A stretch of 15,777 nt of DNA from an uncultured Lacticaseibacillus sp. (GTDB taxonomy: Bacteria; Bacillota; Bacilli; Lactobacillales; Lactobacillaceae), in NCBI GenBank assembly GCA_934293835.1, contig CAKQZO010000024.1:1-15777 (forward strand), in the 5' to 3' direction. The notes below the pieces were generated by a model that was not told the DNA's origin, made no database searches, and saw nothing but the letters and a program-made list of their open reading frames with translations. Below are positions 13,320 to 15,777 of the stretch, one piece after another (the stretch's first letter is position 1; each line of letters opens with the position of its first letter). A program made the position numbers and the translations under genes.

Positions 13320-14315
13320 TTACCATGCGACGGTTTCTACCGGGTAGTTCAGATACTCCAGCCACTTGGCGTCTGCTAGCTCCAGCACCGTCAAAGACAG
13401 GCCGGCCATGTCGATGGAGGTCATGTAGTTGCCGACCTTCGTGAACACCGGCGTGATGTTTTTGGCCGCGAAGTCGTCCAAGACATCGTTGGTGAAGATG
13501 AACTGCTCCATCAGCGGCGTCGCGCCCATGCCGTTGATCAGCACCGCGTATTGCTTATCAGGCACGAGCGAGAAGGCCTCATCAAGCTTGGAAAAAAGCT
13601 CCTGCGCCAAGTCTTTGGAAGGCCGCAACTTCTCCCGCCGGTATCCCGGTTCGCTGTGGATGCCCACGCCATATTCGATCTCGTCTTCCGCCAAGGTAAA
13701 GCCTGGCTTGCCGGATTCTGGAACCGTCGCCGCAGACAGTGCGACTGCTAGCGTCTTCAGGTGCGGCATCACGGCTTGGGCGAGGGTTTCGATTTCATCA
13801 AGCGTCGCGCCTTGGTCTGCGGCTGCGCCTAAAAGCTTGTGCATCAACACCGTCCCGGCCACGCCGCGGCGGCCTTGCGTATAGAGGCTGTTTTCCACGG
13901 CGATGTCGTCATCAACCACGATACTTTTGACCGCGATATCGTCGAGCTCTGCCAAGTCCTTGGCCATGTCGAAGTTCATCACGTCACCAGAATAATTCTT
14001 GATGATCATGAAGACGCCTTGGCCATGGTCGACGGCCTTGATCGCCGCATAGATCTGGTCTGGGGTCGGCGACGTGAAGACTTGCCCGGCGACGGCCGCC
14101 GACAGCATCCCCTTACCGACGAAGCCGGCATGGGCAGGCTCATGGCCGCTTCCGCCGCCGCTGACTAGCCCGACTTTGCCTTGCATCGAGGCCTCGTCGC
14201 TGCGCACCATCGCCGTCGTATCAGGAATCTGCTTGAGATATTGCGGATATGCCCGCACCAGCCCGCGAACCATTTCGGGAACGACTTGATCAGGTGCGTT
14301 GATGATTTTCTTCAT
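13320..14315 (-). CDS. dhaK: DhaK, dihydroxyacetone-binding subunit of dihydroxyacetone kinase
   Basis: 331-residue subunit that binds dihydroxyacetone covalently through a histidine. Visible: GLVSGGGSGHEPAHAGFVG (about residues 49-67), the phosphate/substrate-site region KNYSGDVMNFDMA, and the substrate-binding histidine in YGVGIHSEPG. The C-terminal part INGMGATPLMEQF is also conserved. ATG 14315 is preceded by AAAGGA at nine bases. It is the first gene of dhaKLM, which feeds dihydroxyacetone phosphate into glycolysis using PEP via the PTS. A cre-like site in its promoter suggests CcpA control. All motifs look intact. Confidence 0.96.
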   Translation of the reverse strand: MKKIINAPDQVVPEMVRGLVRAYPQYLKQIPDTTAMVRSDEASMQGKVGLVSGGGSGHEPAHAGFVGKGMLSAAVAGQVFTSPTPDQIYAAIKAVDHGQGVFMIIKNYSGDVMNFDMAKDLAELDDIAVKSIVVDDDIAVENSLYTQGRRGVAGTVLMHKLLGAAADQGATLDEIETLAQAVMPHLKTLAVALSAATVPESGKPGFTLAEDEIEYGVGIHSEPGYRREKLRPSKDLAQELFSKLDEAFSLVPDKQYAVLINGMGATPLMEQFIFTNDVLDDFAAKNITPVFTKVGNYMTSIDMAGLSLTVLELADAKWLEYLNYPVETVAW

Positions 14316-14338
14316 ATTAACACGTCCTTTCTCTGCGT

Positions 14339-14374
14339 TACCTCTATTCTACCGCGCCAACGTTTACATTGCGA
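14339..14374 (-). promoter_or_regulatory. dhaK promoter with cre-like site
   Basis: On the minus strand TGTAAACGTTGGCG (14368-14355) matches the CcpA cre consensus TGWAANCGNTNWCA in about 12 of 14 positions. It fills the spacer between a weak -35 (TTCGCA) and the -10 TAGAAT just downstream. Carbon catabolite repression of the dha operon is the likely meaning. Confidence 0.6.
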
Positions 14375-14442
14375 AGAAGGTGATCGTTTTATTAGGTAAA
14401 AAAACGCTTCGGCGGTACACTAAGGTCATAGGAGGTGCTTTT

Positions 14443-15060
14443 ATGACTAGTTTTCCTCGCCGCGATCCCGCGACTGATTCCTTGTTGACACCGGAGAATT
14501 CCGCGCTGCTTATCATTGACTACCAACCCACCCAGATTCAATCGATTCGTTCGATCGATCACCCAACGCTGATTCAAAACATTGAGATGACCGTGCGCCT
14601 AGCCAACATCTACGACGTGCCGATCGTCTTATCCACCGTCAACGTCGCCACGGGCCGCAACCAAGACACCATCTCGCAGTTGCGCGAACTGCTCGCAGAC
14701 GTACCGAGCTACGATCGCACCAGCATCAACGCGTGGCAGGACAAAGATTTCGTCGCTGCCGTTGAAAACACCGGCCGCAACAACCTCATCATGTGCGGCC
14801 TCTGGACAGAAGCCTGCCTGACGTTCCCAACACTAGATGCCCTGCGCGCCGGCTACAACGTTTTCCCAGTCGTCGATGCGGTCGGTGGCACCAGCACCAT
14901 CGCGCACGAAACCGCGCTGCGCCGCGTCGAACAGGCAGGTGCTGAGCTGATCTCCAACGCCCAGCTCGCCTGCGAATGGCAGCGCGACTGGAACCGCACC
15001 GACACCGTCCCCGAATTCGTCCAGCAGCTGCTCGGCGCCGGCGATTTCATCCAGCTGTGA
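14443..15060 (+). CDS. YcaC-type isochorismatase-like cysteine hydrolase
   Basis: 205-residue alpha/beta hydrolase of the isochorismatase-like superfamily. It resembles E. coli YcaC: probable catalytic residues are Asp26 (LLIIDYQ), Arg92 (DRTSINAW, aligned with the YcaC PGQINAW segment) and the nucleophile Cys125 (GLWTEACL). The late segment ACEWQRDW matches the YcaC-like ACELHRDW. Substrate unknown. ATG 14443 is chosen because a near-perfect AGGAGGTG lies just upstream; an upstream in-frame ATG would put that Shine-Dalgarno inside the coding region. It is divergent from dhaK, with a possible -10 TACACT near 14416-14421, and ends at a shared terminator. Confidence 0.9.
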   Translation: MTSFPRRDPATDSLLTPENSALLIIDYQPTQIQSIRSIDHPTLIQNIEMTVRLANIYDVPIVLSTVNVATGRNQDTISQLRELLADVPSYDRTSINAWQDKDFVAAVENTGRNNLIMCGLWTEACLTFPTLDALRAGYNVFPVVDAVGGTSTIAHETALRRVEQAGAELISNAQLACEWQRDWNRTDTVPEFVQQLLGAGDFIQL

Positions 15061-15071
15061 AATATGCGACA

Positions 15072-15106
15072 AAAAAAACTCCAGATCAATGATCCGGAGT
15101 TTTTTT
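15072..15106. terminator. Bidirectional terminator between ycaC-like gene and surface protein
   Basis: AAAAAACTCC-a-GATC (left) pairs with GATC-c-GGAGTTTTTT (right) around a three-base loop AAT, with A and T runs on both sides, serving the two converging genes. Confidence 0.9.
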
Positions 15107-15117
15107 ATGGCATCAGC

Positions 15118-15777
15118 TTAAGCGCGTTTCTTCAAGCTGGTCCCACCTAAGCCGAACAAGACACCCATGACCGCTAGAACCCCTAGTGCAGTGACACCAG
15201 GATTAGTCGCGTCTCCGGTCTTCGGCATCGCCGCAGCCGTTGACTTCGGTGCGGTGGCAGTTGCTGCAGAAGCCTTAGCCACCGTGGTTGCGGCTTTGAC
15301 AGCCGTAGCCTTAGGCGTAACTGCAGTGTCCGCCTTCGTCACAGTCGCAGCTTTCACCGTTGCCGTCTTGGTAGGTGCGGTTTCTTTAGCCTTCGCTGCC
15401 GCTGCGGCCTTCTCAGAAGCTAGCGTCGACATGTTCGGGGTATCCGCAATCGAACCTGTCCGTGCCGCATCACTGGCAATCGTCGACTTGTTCGGCGTAT
15501 CTGCAATCGAGCCTGTTCGTGCCGCGTCACTGGCAATCGTCGACTTGTTCGGCGTCTCCACTGTGTAGTGGTAGTAGTCCTTCGCCGCAGTAGCCTCTTG
15601 TGCCATCGTGATTTCCTTACCCTTGGAGTAAGTTAACTGTTGTTGTGCATTCGCCTGCTTGGCTGCGGTAGCAAACGCGGCAGACTTCGCCGCAGCAGCT
15701 TCTTGTGCCATTGTGATTTCTTTACCCTTGGAGTAAGTCAATTGCTGTTGTGCATTCGCCTGCTTGGCTGCAGTAGC
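15118..15777 (-). CDS. Repeat-rich sortase-anchored surface protein, N-terminus outside window
   Basis: C-terminal 219 residues of a cell-wall protein; the frame stays open to the right edge, so the true start is beyond the window (a TTG at 15741 is internal). The C-terminus has a sorting signal of LPXTG type, MPKTG, then a hydrophobic segment GVTALGVLAVMGVLFGLGG and the positive tail KKRA. Two repeat types are visible: a 35-residue unit containing KQANAQQQLTYSKGKEITMA (period 105 bp, two copies seen) and a 19-residue unit TPNKSTIASDAARTGSIAD (period 57 bp, two copies and a partial). An Ala/Thr/Lys-rich wall-spanning region follows. Function, possibly adhesion or wall-associated, is not determinable from this part. 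Confidence 0.88.
   Translation of the reverse strand, partial: ATAAKQANAQQQLTYSKGKEITMAQEAAAAKSAAFATAAKQANAQQQLTYSKGKEITMAQEATAAKDYYHYTVETPNKSTIASDAARTGSIADTPNKSTIASDAARTGSIADTPNMSTLASEKAAAAAKAKETAPTKTATVKAATVTKADTAVTPKATAVKAATTVAKASAATATAPKSTAAAMPKTGDATNPGVTALGVLAVMGVLFGLGGTSLKKRA
15425..15777 (-). repeat. In-frame tandem repeats in the surface-protein gene
   Basis: A 57-bp repeat occupies about 15425-15557 (two full copies plus a divergent one), and a 105-bp repeat runs from about 15590 to the window edge. Copies differ mainly at third codon positions, suggesting some age, and both arrays keep the frame. Confidence 0.8.

Noticed and set aside
14299..14442. Longer N-terminus for the YcaC-like protein
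   Set aside because: It would place a near-perfect AGGAGGTG inside the coding region and run through the dhaK promoter; the family begins near 14443.

Overview
The window looks like a GC-rich member of the Lactobacillaceae (Lacticaseibacillus-like). The reasons are a class Ib ribonucleotide reductase locus without nrdH, a PTS-type dihydroxyacetone kinase (DhaK/L/M), a PadR plus HAAS-type membrane protein pair, an LPXTG-type (MPKTG) surface protein, AAAGGA-like Shine-Dalgarno sequences and a cre-like site. Genus and species are inference; no rRNA or marker gene is present.

Layout. 1-1434 (minus): ATPase and partial permease of a metal (probably Mn/Zn) ABC importer, with a strong promoter flanked by two DtxR/MntR-like sites. 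1553-1589: a terminator hairpin with no obvious gene. 1667-7172 (plus): an nrd operon, nrdI-nrdE-nrdF'-nrdF, behind a promoter with two NrdR-like boxes exactly 32 bp apart and closed by a strong terminator. nrdF' is a divergent NrdF paralogue that has lost four of the six metal ligands but keeps the radical-tyrosine position and the NrdE-docking tail. 7243-9391: a 14-TM MFS exporter divergent from its TetR-type regulator, with two abutting 22-bp operator-like palindromes between them. 9511-11733 (minus): a padR-membrane protein-DUF4767 lipoprotein operon with two near-perfect dyads over the promoter. 11943-14368 (minus): dhaK-dhaL-dhaM with a cre-like site in the promoter. 14443-15060 (plus): a YcaC-type cysteine hydrolase. 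15118-15777 (minus): the C-terminal part of a repeat-rich sortase-anchored protein.

The most unusual structure is a family of intergenic repeats of about 122-127 bp. Each unit starts with AGAGCGRAGC and ends with GCGCAGCTCGACGATAA, and each folds as one long imperfect hairpin. Four clusters (2182-2484, 4651-4745, 5718-6073, 12949-13313) and a remnant (7065-7079) lie inside or at the end of the nrd and dha operons. All are read in the direction of transcription, and most begin 3-6 nt after a stop codon. The outer stem arms differ between units but stay complementary (GCTGGGC/GCCCAGC, GCTGAGC/GCTCAGC, GCCGAGC/GCTCGGC, ACAGGAC/GTCCTGT, GCGGGGCC/GGCCCCGC), so the pairing itself appears to be maintained. 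The nrdI reading frame runs into such a unit.

The manganese-type importer next to a class Ib reductase (whose NrdF normally uses a dimanganese-tyrosyl cofactor assembled with NrdI) suggests a functional neighbourhood. The two defence/export-type regulator loci and the dha operon appear to be separate transcription units.
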